Shown here: positions 1-8,160 of the stretch, piece after piece | Layout of the letters: each line of letters begins with the position of its first letter | Numbering within the stretch: position 1 is the stretch's first letter | Origin: Microbispora triticiradicis | GTDB lineage: Bacteria > Actinomycetota > Actinomycetes > Streptosporangiales > Streptosporangiaceae | Assembly (NCBI GenBank): GCA_003260025.2 | Contig: QFZU02000071.1 | Coordinates: 1 to 64,000, forward strand | Direction of reading: 5' to 3' | Length of the DNA stretch: 64,000 bases | The notes under the pieces: generated by a model | Told to the model about the DNA's origin: nothing | The model's database searches: none | Seen by the model: the letters and a program-made list of their open reading frames with translations, nothing else | Made by a program: the position numbers and the translations under genes

Positions 1-73
1 GGGCGTGTCCTCCACACGCCCGCGGGCCGTCCGTACCGCCGGGACCCGATCCGAAGCGGGTCCGGCTCGGGGG

Positions 74-289
74 TCATCCCCCGCAGCACCCTCCACCGCA
101 GCAGCCGCCGCCCGCGGGGCGCGCGGCGGGAGCCCCGGACGCCTTGCCGGTGACGGCGATGGTGGACAGCAGCTTCACTGTGTCGTCGTGGCCGGAGGGG
201 CAGACCGCCGGGTCGCCGGCCTCGGCCATGGGGCGGTTGAGCTCGAACGTCGATCCGCACGCGCGGCAACGGTAGTCATAGCGAGGCAT
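74..289 (-). CDS. FmdB-family zinc ribbon protein
   Basis: A 71-residue protein with an N-terminal zinc ribbon of the FmdB/CxxC_CxxC_SSSS type: C8 and C11 form the first knuckle, and C30 with H34 form the second, so the usual fourth cysteine is replaced by histidine. The C-terminal third is low complexity and ends in two GGGCC runs. Members of this family are small cytoplasmic putative regulatory proteins without a settled role. It starts just upstream of the end of the neighbouring acetyltransferase gene and reads in the same direction. The fold call is secure; the function is not. Confidence 0.85.
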   Translation of the reverse strand: MPRYDYRCRACGSTFELNRPMAEAGDPAVCPSGHDDTVKLLSTIAVTGKASGAPAARPAGGGCCGGGCCGG

Positions 290-325
290 GCGTCCAGAGT
301 ACGGCCGATCCGAGGAGGCGGCGCC

Positions 326-1144
326 TCACTCGAAGTGGACGGTGACGTAGTCCGCGACGGGCCGGTAGCCGAGCCGCTGGTAGATGGAGTTCGACGTCGG
401 GTTGCCCAGGTCGGTGAACAGCAGCACCTCGGTGGCCCCCTCGTCGAGGGCCTTCCTGGTGGCCGCGTGGGTGACGGCGCTGCCGTACCCGCGGCCGCGC
501 AGGCCGGGCGGGGTGTAGACGGGCCCGATCCGGGACATGCCGGCGATCGGGGCGGAGACCCCGGCGATCGACACCGGCCTGTCGTCGTCCTCCCACCACA
601 GCAGTTCGTCCCGGTTGAGGCGGACGGCGACGACCGGCGTGGGATCGGCGCCACGATCGACGTGCGCCTCCTCCTGGAACTCCCGGAAGAACCGTACGGC
701 GAGGGCCAGGTCGTCCTGCCCGGCGATCCTGGCCTTTCCCCTCGCGGAAGGGGGGCGCAGGGCGCCGAGCCGGTAGAGGCGCTGGGACGTGCGGCCCGTC
801 GCCGGGCGCCACCACGCCCCGGCGAAGGTCTCCGCGGCGACGACCGGACCCGTCACGCCCGCGATCTCCCGGTCCCGCTCGATGAGCGCGGCCGCCAGCG
901 CGGGGAGCGCGCCGGGCGGCACGTCCCCGAGCAGCAGCGGCCGAGGCGGCGTGTGACAGAAGGCGCCGGCGACCCCGCCCTCCTCGTCGGTCAGCCAGCC
1001 CATGAGGAGGTCCTCGGCGAACTGGCCGGTGCGGATCCCGCGCAGCACGGTCAGCACGACCGTGTTGCGGACGGGATCGCGCAACAGCCAGGGCTCGGCC
1101 GCCGCGGCGTACTCCTCCACCCCGGAGGTGATCGTCCACGTCAT
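326..1144 (-). CDS. GNAT family N-acetyltransferase
   Basis: 272 residues. The C-terminal third is a GNAT fold: the acetyl-CoA pyrophosphate loop reads LRGRGYGSA at about residues 211-219, and the last strand-helix unit is NPTSNSIYQRLGYRPV. The N-terminal 120 residues form a family-specific helical domain of the kind found in actinobacterial GNAT proteins that act on small molecules or proteins. The substrate cannot be told from sequence. It lies 7 bp downstream of the HNH endonuclease gene on the same strand, so the two are probably co-transcribed. Confidence 0.88.
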   Translation of the reverse strand: MTWTITSGVEEYAAAAEPWLLRDPVRNTVVLTVLRGIRTGQFAEDLLMGWLTDEEGGVAGAFCHTPPRPLLLGDVPPGALPALAAALIERDREIAGVTGPVVAAETFAGAWWRPATGRTSQRLYRLGALRPPSARGKARIAGQDDLALAVRFFREFQEEAHVDRGADPTPVVAVRLNRDELLWWEDDDRPVSIAGVSAPIAGMSRIGPVYTPPGLRGRGYGSAVTHAATRKALDEGATEVLLFTDLGNPTSNSIYQRLGYRPVADYVTVHFE

Positions 1145-1151
1145 GACGCGG

Positions 1152-1661
1152 TTACGCCGCCGTCTCCACCAGGTAGGGCGCCCACTGCGGGTCTCCGTCG
1201 AGTTGCGCGCCGATGAGCCGCCAGTGCGCGCCGTGCGGCACCGCCGGGGCCACGCGCAGCGCCCACCCCAGCTCCTCCAGCAGCCGGTCGGCCTTGCGGT
1301 GGTTGCACGGCATGCACGAGGCGACGCAGTTCTCCCAGGTGTGGGGGCCTCCCTTGGAGCGCGGGATCACGTGGTCGATCGTCTCGGCCCGCTGACCGCA
1401 GTAGGCGCAGCGGAAGTTGTCCCGTCGCATCAGCGCGGCCCGGGTGAGCGGGATACGCGTCCGGTACGGGATGCGGACATAGCGCCGCAGCCGGATCACC
1501 GAGGGGACGTCGAGCGTCCGGGTGGCCGAGCGGAGCACCGCTCCCCGGCCGTCCCGGTGGATGACGTCCGCCTTCTCTCTCAGCACCAGGATGACCGCCC
1601 GATGAAGGGAGAGTGTGGTCAGCGGCTCGTACGTGGCGTTCAAAAGCAGGACTTGGCGCAT
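1152..1661 (-). CDS. HNH endonuclease
   Basis: A 169-residue HNH nuclease of the actinobacterial housekeeping type. The N-terminus carries the conserved LLLNATYEPL segment. The zinc-binding cysteines are C85/C88 and C116/C119, and the HNH core is H97 (IDHVIPRSKGG), N111 and H121. Family knowledge: a metal-dependent single-domain nuclease found in nearly all actinomycetes, without a toxin or phage context and of unknown substrate. It opens a minus-strand pair with the GNAT gene downstream. Its 5' side faces the divergent S9 peptidase across 301 bp. Confidence 0.92.
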   Translation of the reverse strand: MRQVLLLNATYEPLTTLSLHRAVILVLREKADVIHRDGRGAVLRSATRTLDVPSVIRLRRYVRIPYRTRIPLTRAALMRRDNFRCAYCGQRAETIDHVIPRSKGGPHTWENCVASCMPCNHRKADRLLEELGWALRVAPAVPHGAHWRLIGAQLDGDPQWAPYLVETAA

Positions 1662-1962
1662 CAGCCGACCTCCGCAGCAGCCTCGGCTGTGCGCCTGGGT
1701 TGTGGCCCCGCTGGTTGGGACCCGGATGCTTCCGTCACAGGGACCTCCGCCGGACGGCCCAGCGGATCGTCACCACGGCACCGCCCTTCACCAAAGTGTG
1801 GCCTTCTCGACGGCCCCTCCGCCACCCCATAACCGGGGTCCATGAAGTGAACGGCGGGAACGCCTGCTGCTTCTATGCCCAGCCGATCATCCCTTTACTC
1901 CAGTCTTGGCCGGGTACGGCCGATGTACCGCCCCAGTCCCTCACCTGATTTAAAGTGCCAGC
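1662..1962. other. divergent intergenic region
   Basis: 301 bp between the HNH gene (minus) and the S9 peptidase (plus). It must hold both promoters. I see no convincing -35/-10 pair, no RNA gene and no open frame that looks like coding sequence. The short stretch TGATTTAAAG, 18 bp before the peptidase start, is the most AT-rich part. Confidence 0.5.
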
Positions 1963-4026
1963 ATGAGCCGACCGCAGTACCCGTCCGCCCACCGTGACGA
2001 CATCGTCGACGACCTCCACGGAACGCCGGTTCCCGATCCCTACCGCTGGCTGGAGGATCCGGACGACCCGGAGGTCAAGGAGTGGCTGGACGCGCAGGAG
2101 ACCCTGTTCCGCTCCGCCGAGCTGGAGGGACGCGACCACTTCCGCAGCCGGGTGGCCGAGCTGCTGCGTTCGGGATCGGTCGGCACGCCGTCGTGGCGCG
2201 GCGAGCGCCGCTTCTTCACACGCCGCTCACCGGAGCAGGAGCACCCGGTCCTGTACGTCGCCGACGAGGCCGGCGAGCGCGTCCTGCTCGATCCCACGGT
2301 CCTCGACCCCTCGGGGCTGACCACCCTCGACTCCTACCAGCCGGACAAGGAGGGCAACCGGCTCGCGTACCAGATCTCCGTGGGCGGCGACGAGGAGTCG
2401 CGCCTGTACGTCGTCGACGTGGCGACCGGAGAGCCGGTCGAGGGGCCGATCGACCGCTGCCGCTACTCCCCCGTCGCCTGGATTCCCGGCGGCGAGGCGT
2501 ACTACTACGTGCGCAGGCTCGCGCCGTCGGAGGTCCCGGCCGGTGAGGAGCAGTTCCACCGGCGCATCTACCTGCACCGCGTCGGCACGTCCCCCGACGA
2601 CGATGTGATGATCTTCGGCGAGGGCCTGGAGAAGACCAACTACTACGGGGTGTCGGTCTCCCTCGACGGCCGCCGCCTGTCGATCTCCGCGTCGCGCGGC
2701 ACCGCACCGCGCAACGACCTGTGGGTGGCCGACCTCGCCGCCTCCTCGCCGGAGGCGCCGGAACTGGTCGTCGTCCAGCAGGACGTCGACGCCCAGACCG
2801 GGGTCCACTTCGGCCGCGACGGCCGGCTCTACGTCTTCACCGACCTCGGCGCCTCGCGCGGGCGCGTCTGCGTCACCTCCCCCGAGACGCCGGGCCCGGA
2901 GCACTGGCGCGACCTCATCCCCGAGGACCCCGAGGCGGTGCTGTCCGACTTCGCCATCCTCGACGGCATGCCGGAGCCCGTCCTGCTCGTCGGGTGGACG
3001 CGGCACGCGATCGGCGAGATCTCCCTCCACGCCCTGGAGACCGGCGAGCGGATCGGCGACGTCCCGCTGCCGGGCCTGGGGTCCGTCGGCGGGATCCTGG
3101 AACGTCCCGAGGGCGGCCACGAGGCCTGGTTCAGCTACACCGACGACATCACCCCCACCGCGGTCTTCCGGTACGACGCGCTCACCGGCGAGACGACGCT
3201 CTGGGAGGCGCCCCCGGGCTCGGTGGAGGTGCCCGAGGCGACGACCGAACAGGTCGTCTACCGGTCCAAGGACGGCACCGAGGTGCGCATGCTGGTCACC
3301 TCGCGGCCCGGCTCCGGGCCCCGTCCCACGATCCTGTACGGCTACGGCGGCTTCGGCGTGCCGATGAACCCCGGCTTCTCGGCCACCACCCTCGCCTGGG
3401 TCGAGGCGGGCGGCGTGTACGCCGTCGCCCAGCTGCGCGGCGGCGGCGAGGAAGGCGAGCAGTGGCACCGGGACGGGATGCTGGGCAAGAAGCAGAACGT
3501 CTTCGACGACCTGCACGCCGCGGCCGAGCACCTCATCGCCACCGGCGTGACCAGCAAGGACCGGCTCGCCATCTCCGGCGGCTCCAACGGCGGCCTGCTC
3601 GTCGGCGCGGCGCTCACCCAGCGCCCCGACCTGTACGCGGCCGTCGTCTGCTCGGCCCCCCTGCTCGACATGATCCGCTACGAGAAGTTCGGCCTCGGGG
3701 CGACCTGGAACGTCGAGTACGGCTCGGCCGACGTGCCGGAGGAGTTCGCCTGGCTGTGGAGCTACTCGCCGTACCACCACGTGCGGGAGGGGGTGTCGTA
3801 CCCGGCCACGCTGTTCGCGGTGTTCGGATCCGACACCCGGGTCCACCCCCTGCACGCCTGGAAGACGGCCGCGGCCCTGCAGCACGCCCAGGCGGGCGAC
3901 CGGCCGATCCTGCTGCGCAACGAGACCGAGGTCGGGCACGGCGCCAGGGCGGTGAGCAGGTCGGTCGAGCTCGTGGCCGACCAGCTCGCGTTCCTGGCCC
4001 GGCACACCGGCCTGAAGGTGTCCTAA
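1963..4026 (+). CDS. S9 family peptidase (prolyl oligopeptidase / oligopeptidase B type)
   Basis: 687 residues, normal length for S9A peptidases. The N-terminus has the typical [18 protein letters not shown] segment, followed by a beta-propeller to about residue 410 and an alpha/beta-hydrolase domain. The catalytic triad can be placed: Ser541 in SGGSNGG, Asp624 in FGSDTRVHP and His659 in VGHGA. There is no signal peptide, so it should act in the cytoplasm on short peptides, cleaving after proline or basic residues. The choice between POP and OpdB specificity is not settled by sequence. Its stop overlaps the stop of convergent purU by 4 bp. Confidence 0.95.
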   Translation: MSRPQYPSAHRDDIVDDLHGTPVPDPYRWLEDPDDPEVKEWLDAQETLFRSAELEGRDHFRSRVAELLRSGSVGTPSWRGERRFFTRRSPEQEHPVLYVADEAGERVLLDPTVLDPSGLTTLDSYQPDKEGNRLAYQISVGGDEESRLYVVDVATGEPVEGPIDRCRYSPVAWIPGGEAYYYVRRLAPSEVPAGEEQFHRRIYLHRVGTSPDDDVMIFGEGLEKTNYYGVSVSLDGRRLSISASRGTAPRNDLWVADLAASSPEAPELVVVQQDVDAQTGVHFGRDGRLYVFTDLGASRGRVCVTSPETPGPEHWRDLIPEDPEAVLSDFAILDGMPEPVLLVGWTRHAIGEISLHALETGERIGDVPLPGLGSVGGILERPEGGHEAWFSYTDDITPTAVFRYDALTGETTLWEAPPGSVEVPEATTEQVVYRSKDGTEVRMLVTSRPGSGPRPTILYGYGGFGVPMNPGFSATTLAWVEAGGVYAVAQLRGGGEEGEQWHRDGMLGKKQNVFDDLHAAAEHLIATGVTSKDRLAISGGSNGGLLVGAALTQRPDLYAAVVCSAPLLDMIRYEKFGLGATWNVEYGSADVPEEFAWLWSYSPYHHVREGVSYPATLFAVFGSDTRVHPLHAWKTAAALQHAQAGDRPILLRNETEVGHGARAVSRSVELVADQLAFLARHTGLKVS

Positions 4027-4871
4027 CGCGGGAAGATGACGGTCTTGTGGCCGTCCAGCAGCACGCGGTGCTCGGCGTGCCAGCGGACGGCCCGGGCCAG
4101 CGCCTGGCATTCGAGGTCGCGGCCGATCGCGGCGAGGTCCTCCGGGGAGTGGGTGTGGTTCACCCGCGCGACCTCCTGCTCGATGATCGGTCCCTCGTCC
4201 AGGACGGGCGTCACGTAGTGCGCCGTGGCGCCGATCAGCTTCACCCCGCGCGAGTACGCCTGGTGGTACGGCTTGGCGCCCTTGAACGACGGGAGGAACG
4301 AGTGGTGGATGTTGATCATCCGGCCGGACAGCTTGGCGCACATCTCCTCGGAGAGCACCTGCATATAACGCGCCAGCACGACCACGTCGGCCTGGTAGTG
4401 GTCGACGAGGGTGAGGATCTCCGCCTCCTGCCGCGGCTTGGTCTCCGGCGTGACCGGCAGGTGGTGGTAGTCCACCCCGTACGACTGGGTGAGCGGGCGC
4501 AGGTCGGGATGGTTCGACGCGACTCCGACGATCTCGATCGGCAGCAGGCCCGAGCGCACCCGGTAGAGCAGGTCGTTAAGGCAGTGGTCGAACCGGCTGA
4601 CCAGCACCAGCGCCCGCGTCCGCGCCGCGAGGTCGAAGAGCTGGAAGTCCATGGCGAACTCGGGGGCGAGCGCGGCGAACTCCGCCCGCAGCTCGTCGAT
4701 CGCGGGCTCGCCGGCGAACTGCACCCGCATGAAGAACCGCTCCGCGACGGGGTCGCCGAACTGCTGGCTCTCGATGATGTTGCAGCCCCGGCGGGCCAGC
4801 AGCCCCGACACGGCCGCGACCACTCCGGGCCGGTCCGGGCAGGACAGGGTCAGCACGTAATCAGCGCTCAT
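4023..4871 (-). CDS. purU: formyltetrahydrofolate deformylase
   Basis: 282 residues, the family length. An N-terminal ACT domain (about 1-85, beginning YVLTLSCPDRPGVVAAVSGL) is fused to a formyltransferase-like catalytic domain with the NIHHSFLPSF loop and the IGATAHYV...LDEGPI segment carrying the catalytic His and Asp. PurU hydrolyses 10-formyl-THF to formate and THF, balancing the one-carbon pool and supplying formate for purine synthesis. The ACT domain is the regulatory part, where glycine and methionine are known effectors. It is monocistronic and converges with the S9 peptidase. Confidence 0.96.
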   Translation of the reverse strand: MSADYVLTLSCPDRPGVVAAVSGLLARRGCNIIESQQFGDPVAERFFMRVQFAGEPAIDELRAEFAALAPEFAMDFQLFDLAARTRALVLVSRFDHCLNDLLYRVRSGLLPIEIVGVASNHPDLRPLTQSYGVDYHHLPVTPETKPRQEAEILTLVDHYQADVVVLARYMQVLSEEMCAKLSGRMINIHHSFLPSFKGAKPYHQAYSRGVKLIGATAHYVTPVLDEGPIIEQEVARVNHTHSPEDLAAIGRDLECQALARAVRWHAEHRVLLDGHKTVIFPR

Positions 4872-4945
4872 GCTCAGTCAGATCCTCAGAGGGAAGTCGG
4901 TACCGGGTTCCAGGGTAGGGGCAGTCACTTGGAGGGTGCGGGCGC

Positions 4946-5407
4946 GTGGACACGGCGATGACGGACGACCGGCCGGCCGCGCGGGTGGTGTGCGTGGACG
5001 ACCGCTCGCGGGTGCTGCTGATGCGCTGGCACGACCCGCTCGCCGGCCGGACGTTCTGGGAGCCCCCGGGCGGCGGCATCGAGCCCGGCGAGTCGCCGCT
5101 CCAGGCGGCCCGCCGGGAGCTGTGGGAGGAGACCGGCCTGCCCGGCGACGCCGTACTGGACCGGTGGGTGCCGGTCCACCGGGACTTCCACTGGCTCGGC
5201 AGGCACTACGTGAAGACCGAGCGCTTCTACCTCGCCCGGTTCGGCACGGCGCCGCCGGTGGCCTCGGCCGAGCTGACCGAGGAGGAGAGCGGCGCCCTCC
5301 TGGGACTGGCCTGGCACGAGATCGCCGCCCTCTCCGCGCTGCCCGAGCCGCTCGATCCGCTGGAGCTGCCCGGGATCATCGACCGCCTGCTCGCCGTCGC
5401 GCCCTGA
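4946..5407 (+). CDS. NUDIX hydrolase
   Basis: 153 residues with a complete Nudix box at residues 43-65 (GX5EX7REUXEEXGU; E57-region reads RRELWEETG). The substrate, a nucleoside diphosphate linked to another moiety, cannot be predicted. The GTG start is chosen because a GGAGGG Shine-Dalgarno lies nine bases upstream; an ATG four codons in lacks as good a site. It is divergent from purU and converges with the TPR gene, 22 bp away. Confidence 0.93.
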   Translation: MDTAMTDDRPAARVVCVDDRSRVLLMRWHDPLAGRTFWEPPGGGIEPGESPLQAARRELWEETGLPGDAVLDRWVPVHRDFHWLGRHYVKTERFYLARFGTAPPVASAELTEEESGALLGLAWHEIAALSALPEPLDPLELPGIIDRLLAVAP

Positions 5408-5429
5408 CCCACCCGGCCGCGGCCCGGGG

Positions 5430-7433
5430 TCAGCTCTCCTTCTCGTGGCGCTCCAGCGCCGCGCGTACGTCGGGGTCGCCGGGGGCCAGGGCCAGCGCGC
5501 GGCGGAGGTCGAGCAGCGCCTCGCGGCCGCGGCCGAGCGCGTCCAGGGCCGTCGCGCGGTTGAAGTAGAGGGCGGCGTCCTCCCCCAGCTTGATCGCCCG
5601 GGTCAGGTCCTCGACCGCTCCCGGGGCGTCGCCGGTCTCGAAGCGCAGGGTCGCCCGGTTGGCCCAGGCCGAGGCCAGGCGGGCGTCCGCGGCCAGCGCC
5701 GCGTCGAACGCCAGCCGCGCCTCGGCGTACCGTCCGGCCGCCGTCTCGAGCTGCCCCAGCACGCCGTGCAGGTGCGCGTTTCCGGGGTCCAGGGCCAGCC
5801 CCGCCTCGACGTCCCGCCTGGCGGCCTCGTGCTCCCCGAGCATCTCCAGGATCCCGGCCCGGTTGACGTACGCGTCGAGACAGCCGGGGTCGAGGTCGAG
5901 CACGTGGCCGAGGTCGGCCCGCGCGCCCTCCAGATCCCCGGCGGCGAGACGCAGCTCCGCCCGGTTGTAGTACGCCTCGGGCAGCGGCGGGCTGACCCGC
6001 ATCGCGGTCTCGTAGTCGGCCAGCGCCGCCTCGGTCCGCCCCATCTCCAGCAGCAGGTTTCCCCGGTCCAGGTAGTGGTCGGGGAAGACCGGGTCGATCC
6101 CGATGGCCACGTCGAAGTCGGCCAGCGCCTCCCGCCGGCGGCCCAGGCGCGCGAGGAGCTGCGCGCGGTTGGCGTGCAGCACCATCCGGTGCTGGGGATG
6201 GGCGTCCGGGGGGAGGTCGCGCCCGGCCAGGTCGAGGGCCGACTCGACCAGGCCGAGCGCCTCGCGGAGCCGCCCCTCGCGCAGTTCGACGAGCGCCCGG
6301 CCGTTCTGGTCGAAGCCGAGCTTGAACGCCCGCTCCCGCCGGTCGGGCAGCAGCGTCGAGATCGCGATCGCCTCGTTGATCCAGGCCCTGGCCCTCGTCA
6401 GGTCGCGTCGCGCCGGGTCGCGGTCCCGGGCGTCCAGCATCGCCGTGCCGTACGCCGCGGCGGCGTGGACGACCGGATCGACGCTGCCCCTCCGCGCCTG
6501 GTCGTACAGCTCCTGCGCCTGCGCGCGCCGTCCGAGGCCGGCCAGGGCGGTCGCGGTGCGGTGGGCGAAGCGCCACCACAGGCCGGACCCCGGCTCGCAG
6601 AGCCGCAGCCCGCGCGAGCCCAGCTCCACGACCGCGTGCAGGAAGCCCTCGGCGACGCAGTGGTCCACCGCCGCCCACAGCGCCCGCGTGGCGGCGTCCG
6701 GGTCGCCGCCGTGCTCCAGGTGGTACGGCACCGCGCCGAGGGCGCTCTCCGCCGACTCGGCGCCGGCGCTGAGCTCCGCCGCCCTCAGGTCGTGCCGTCG
6801 CGCCCGCTCCTCCGGCGCCAGCGCCAGATACGCCCGGTAGGCGCGGGGGTCGTCGGACGTGCAGTCCGAGGCCAGGTAGTCGTCCGGCGGCCCGTCCAGG
6901 GGTAGCACCTCCACCGGTCGCATGCCCTCCCACGCGGGCTCGGCGGAGCCCAGGGCCAGGGTGAGACCGGGCACCCGGCGGGCGAGGACGCCCAGCAGCT
7001 CCCGGTCCGCCGGATCGGCCTCGTGCAGGTTGTCCGCCAGCAGCGTGCGCGGCTCCGCGAGATGGTCGCGGACGAACTCCGCGATCCCGTTGGCGATCCT
7101 GAGCGTGCGGCGCGGCGCGGGCACGAGGATCCGCTCGTCCTCGGGAAGGCGGGCCTCGATGGTCTGACGGCGGGCCGGCACCAGCGGGCGCAGGCTGGGC
7201 GCGACCGCGCGGATCTCGATGTCGTGGTCCGCCACCAGGTCCGGGGAACGCTCCAAGGCGGCCGGAACGAGGGCGCGCAGGAGCGCGCCGCCGATCGTGT
7301 ACGGACCGCGTAGCCGGCGGTGCCCGTTGACGACGGGCTCCAGAGGGGGAGGCGTCTCCAGTGCGCGGAGCGCCGCCACGCGGTCCCGGGCGAGGTCTCC
7401 CCGGACCCAGATGTGGTTCGGGCGGCGCCTCAC
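5430..7433 (-). CDS. TPR protein coupled to an upstream peptide ORF
   Basis: 667 residues from a GTG whose first bases overlap the stop of the 25-residue ORF upstream (GTGA), a translational-coupling arrangement that decides this start over longer in-frame readings. Residues 1-230 look like a degenerate STAND/AAA ATPase module. A Walker-B-like LLADNLHEADPAD segment is present but no P-loop is visible. From about residue 240 to the end there are ten or more tetratricopeptide units (repeated AYYNRAELRLAAGD- and YVNRAGILEMLGE-type helices), so it is a protein-binding scaffold. No signal peptide or membrane segment is seen. The partner is probably the coupled peptide or its processing machinery (inference). 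Confidence 0.85.
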   Translation of the reverse strand: MRRRPNHIWVRGDLARDRVAALRALETPPPLEPVVNGHRRLRGPYTIGGALLRALVPAALERSPDLVADHDIEIRAVAPSLRPLVPARRQTIEARLPEDERILVPAPRRTLRIANGIAEFVRDHLAEPRTLLADNLHEADPADRELLGVLARRVPGLTLALGSAEPAWEGMRPVEVLPLDGPPDDYLASDCTSDDPRAYRAYLALAPEERARRHDLRAAELSAGAESAESALGAVPYHLEHGGDPDAATRALWAAVDHCVAEGFLHAVVELGSRGLRLCEPGSGLWWRFAHRTATALAGLGRRAQAQELYDQARRGSVDPVVHAAAAYGTAMLDARDRDPARRDLTRARAWINEAIAISTLLPDRRERAFKLGFDQNGRALVELREGRLREALGLVESALDLAGRDLPPDAHPQHRMVLHANRAQLLARLGRRREALADFDVAIGIDPVFPDHYLDRGNLLLEMGRTEAALADYETAMRVSPPLPEAYYNRAELRLAAGDLEGARADLGHVLDLDPGCLDAYVNRAGILEMLGEHEAARRDVEAGLALDPGNAHLHGVLGQLETAAGRYAEARLAFDAALAADARLASAWANRATLRFETGDAPGAVEDLTRAIKLGEDAALYFNRATALDALGRGREALLDLRRALALAPGDPDVRAALERHEKES

Positions 7434-7507
7434 CCCTTGTGAATAACGCTCGACGTGCCGCTGAGCTTCGTCGTTCCCGGTTTGCGGATAATGATCTTCT
7501 TCATCAT
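7430..7507 (-). CDS. 25-residue peptide, candidate modified-peptide precursor
   Basis: A tiny ORF starting ATGATG. The N-terminal half is basic and hydrophobic (MMKKIIIRKPGTTKL) and the C-terminal half is Ser/Thr-rich (SGTSSVIHKG). A purine-rich GGGGAAAGAGG site sits directly before the start, its own promoter-like hexamers lie at 7540-7568, and its TGA overlaps the GTG of the TPR gene. The stretch is clearly AT-richer than flanking genes. The basic head and Ser/Thr tail resemble ribosomal peptide precursors, but I do not recognise the family. It could instead be a pure leader or coupling peptide for the TPR gene. Confidence 0.55.
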   Translation of the reverse strand: MMKKIIIRKPGTTKLSGTSSVIHKG

Positions 7508-7539
7508 GCCTCTTTCCCCACTCTTGTGGACAAGGCACA

Positions 7540-7568
7540 AGTATTCGCAGTGATCAGCTATCCGCCAA
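7540..7568 (-). promoter_or_regulatory. candidate promoter for the peptide-TPR pair
   Basis: On the minus strand TTGGCG is followed after 17 bases by AATACT, a fair match to a -35/-10 pair. The -10 hexamer ends about 33 bases before the peptide ATG at 7507. The spacing is ideal, and the region is AT-rich compared with the genome. The call is by eye. Confidence 0.4.
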
Positions 7569-7584
7569 GAGATGTAAGCATTAT

Positions 7585-8151
7585 CTATCGCGGGAAAAGC
7601 TGGGAAACAACGCCGCCCAACTGCTTCTCTATATAAATCACTACATTGTCGCCTCGGGCTTCGCGCCGCAACTCCCGCCATCCGGATTTACGGTAGAGCT
7701 CCAGCGCGGCGACCTGCCGCAGTGTGGTGTCGCCGAGCAGCCGGGAGTAGCCGAGGCGGCGGGCGCGCTCCTCGAGCTCCTCCGTCATCCGCGCACCGTA
7801 GCCACGCCGCTGGTGGGCGGGATGGACCCGGAGCCGGCACATCTCGGCCGTGTGGTCGTCGACGCGCCGCAGGCCCCCCATGGCGACGAGCCCCGCCCCG
7901 GCCACCTCTCCGACGAGGAAATCGCCCCCGGCGGCCAGGTAGACCTCGGTGATCCGGGGGAAGTCGTCGTCGTAGTAGACGCCGTCACCCGGCACGACAC
8001 CCACCTGGGCGAGGCCGATCTGGTGGAGGGACCACACGGCGTCGAGGTCCGACCACCGGTACCGCCGGATCCACAGAGGCGCGGCCTCGCTCTCAGCGCC
8101 TTCCCTTAGGGCGTCGCGCTCCAGGTCACCCGCCGGCGCGTCTTCTGCCAC
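7585..8151 (-). CDS. GNAT family N-acetyltransferase
   Basis: 188 residues from a GTG preceded by GAGGAGGA. It has a standard GNAT domain with the acetyl-CoA loop at VHPAHQRRGYGARM and a closing strand at ALELYRKSGWRELRREARGDNVVIYIEKQ. The gene begins 9 bp after the XRE regulator stop, so the two are co-transcribed. The peptide ORF follows 77 bp later. Its last about 25 codons are AT-rich like the peptide region. Position suggests it may acetylate the peptide or another product of the cassette (inference only). Confidence 0.88.
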   Translation of the reverse strand: MAEDAPAGDLERDALREGAESEAAPLWIRRYRWSDLDAVWSLHQIGLAQVGVVPGDGVYYDDDFPRITEVYLAAGGDFLVGEVAGAGLVAMGGLRRVDDHTAEMCRLRVHPAHQRRGYGARMTEELEERARRLGYSRLLGDTTLRQVAALELYRKSGWRELRREARGDNVVIYIEKQLGGVVSQLFPR

Positions 8152-8160
8152 TCATCCTCC

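Noticed and set aside
2227-4341. Long minus-strand frame across the S9 peptidase
   Set aside because: Antisense shadow: Arg/Gly/Val-rich, no domain, and opposite a complete peptidase with catalytic triad.
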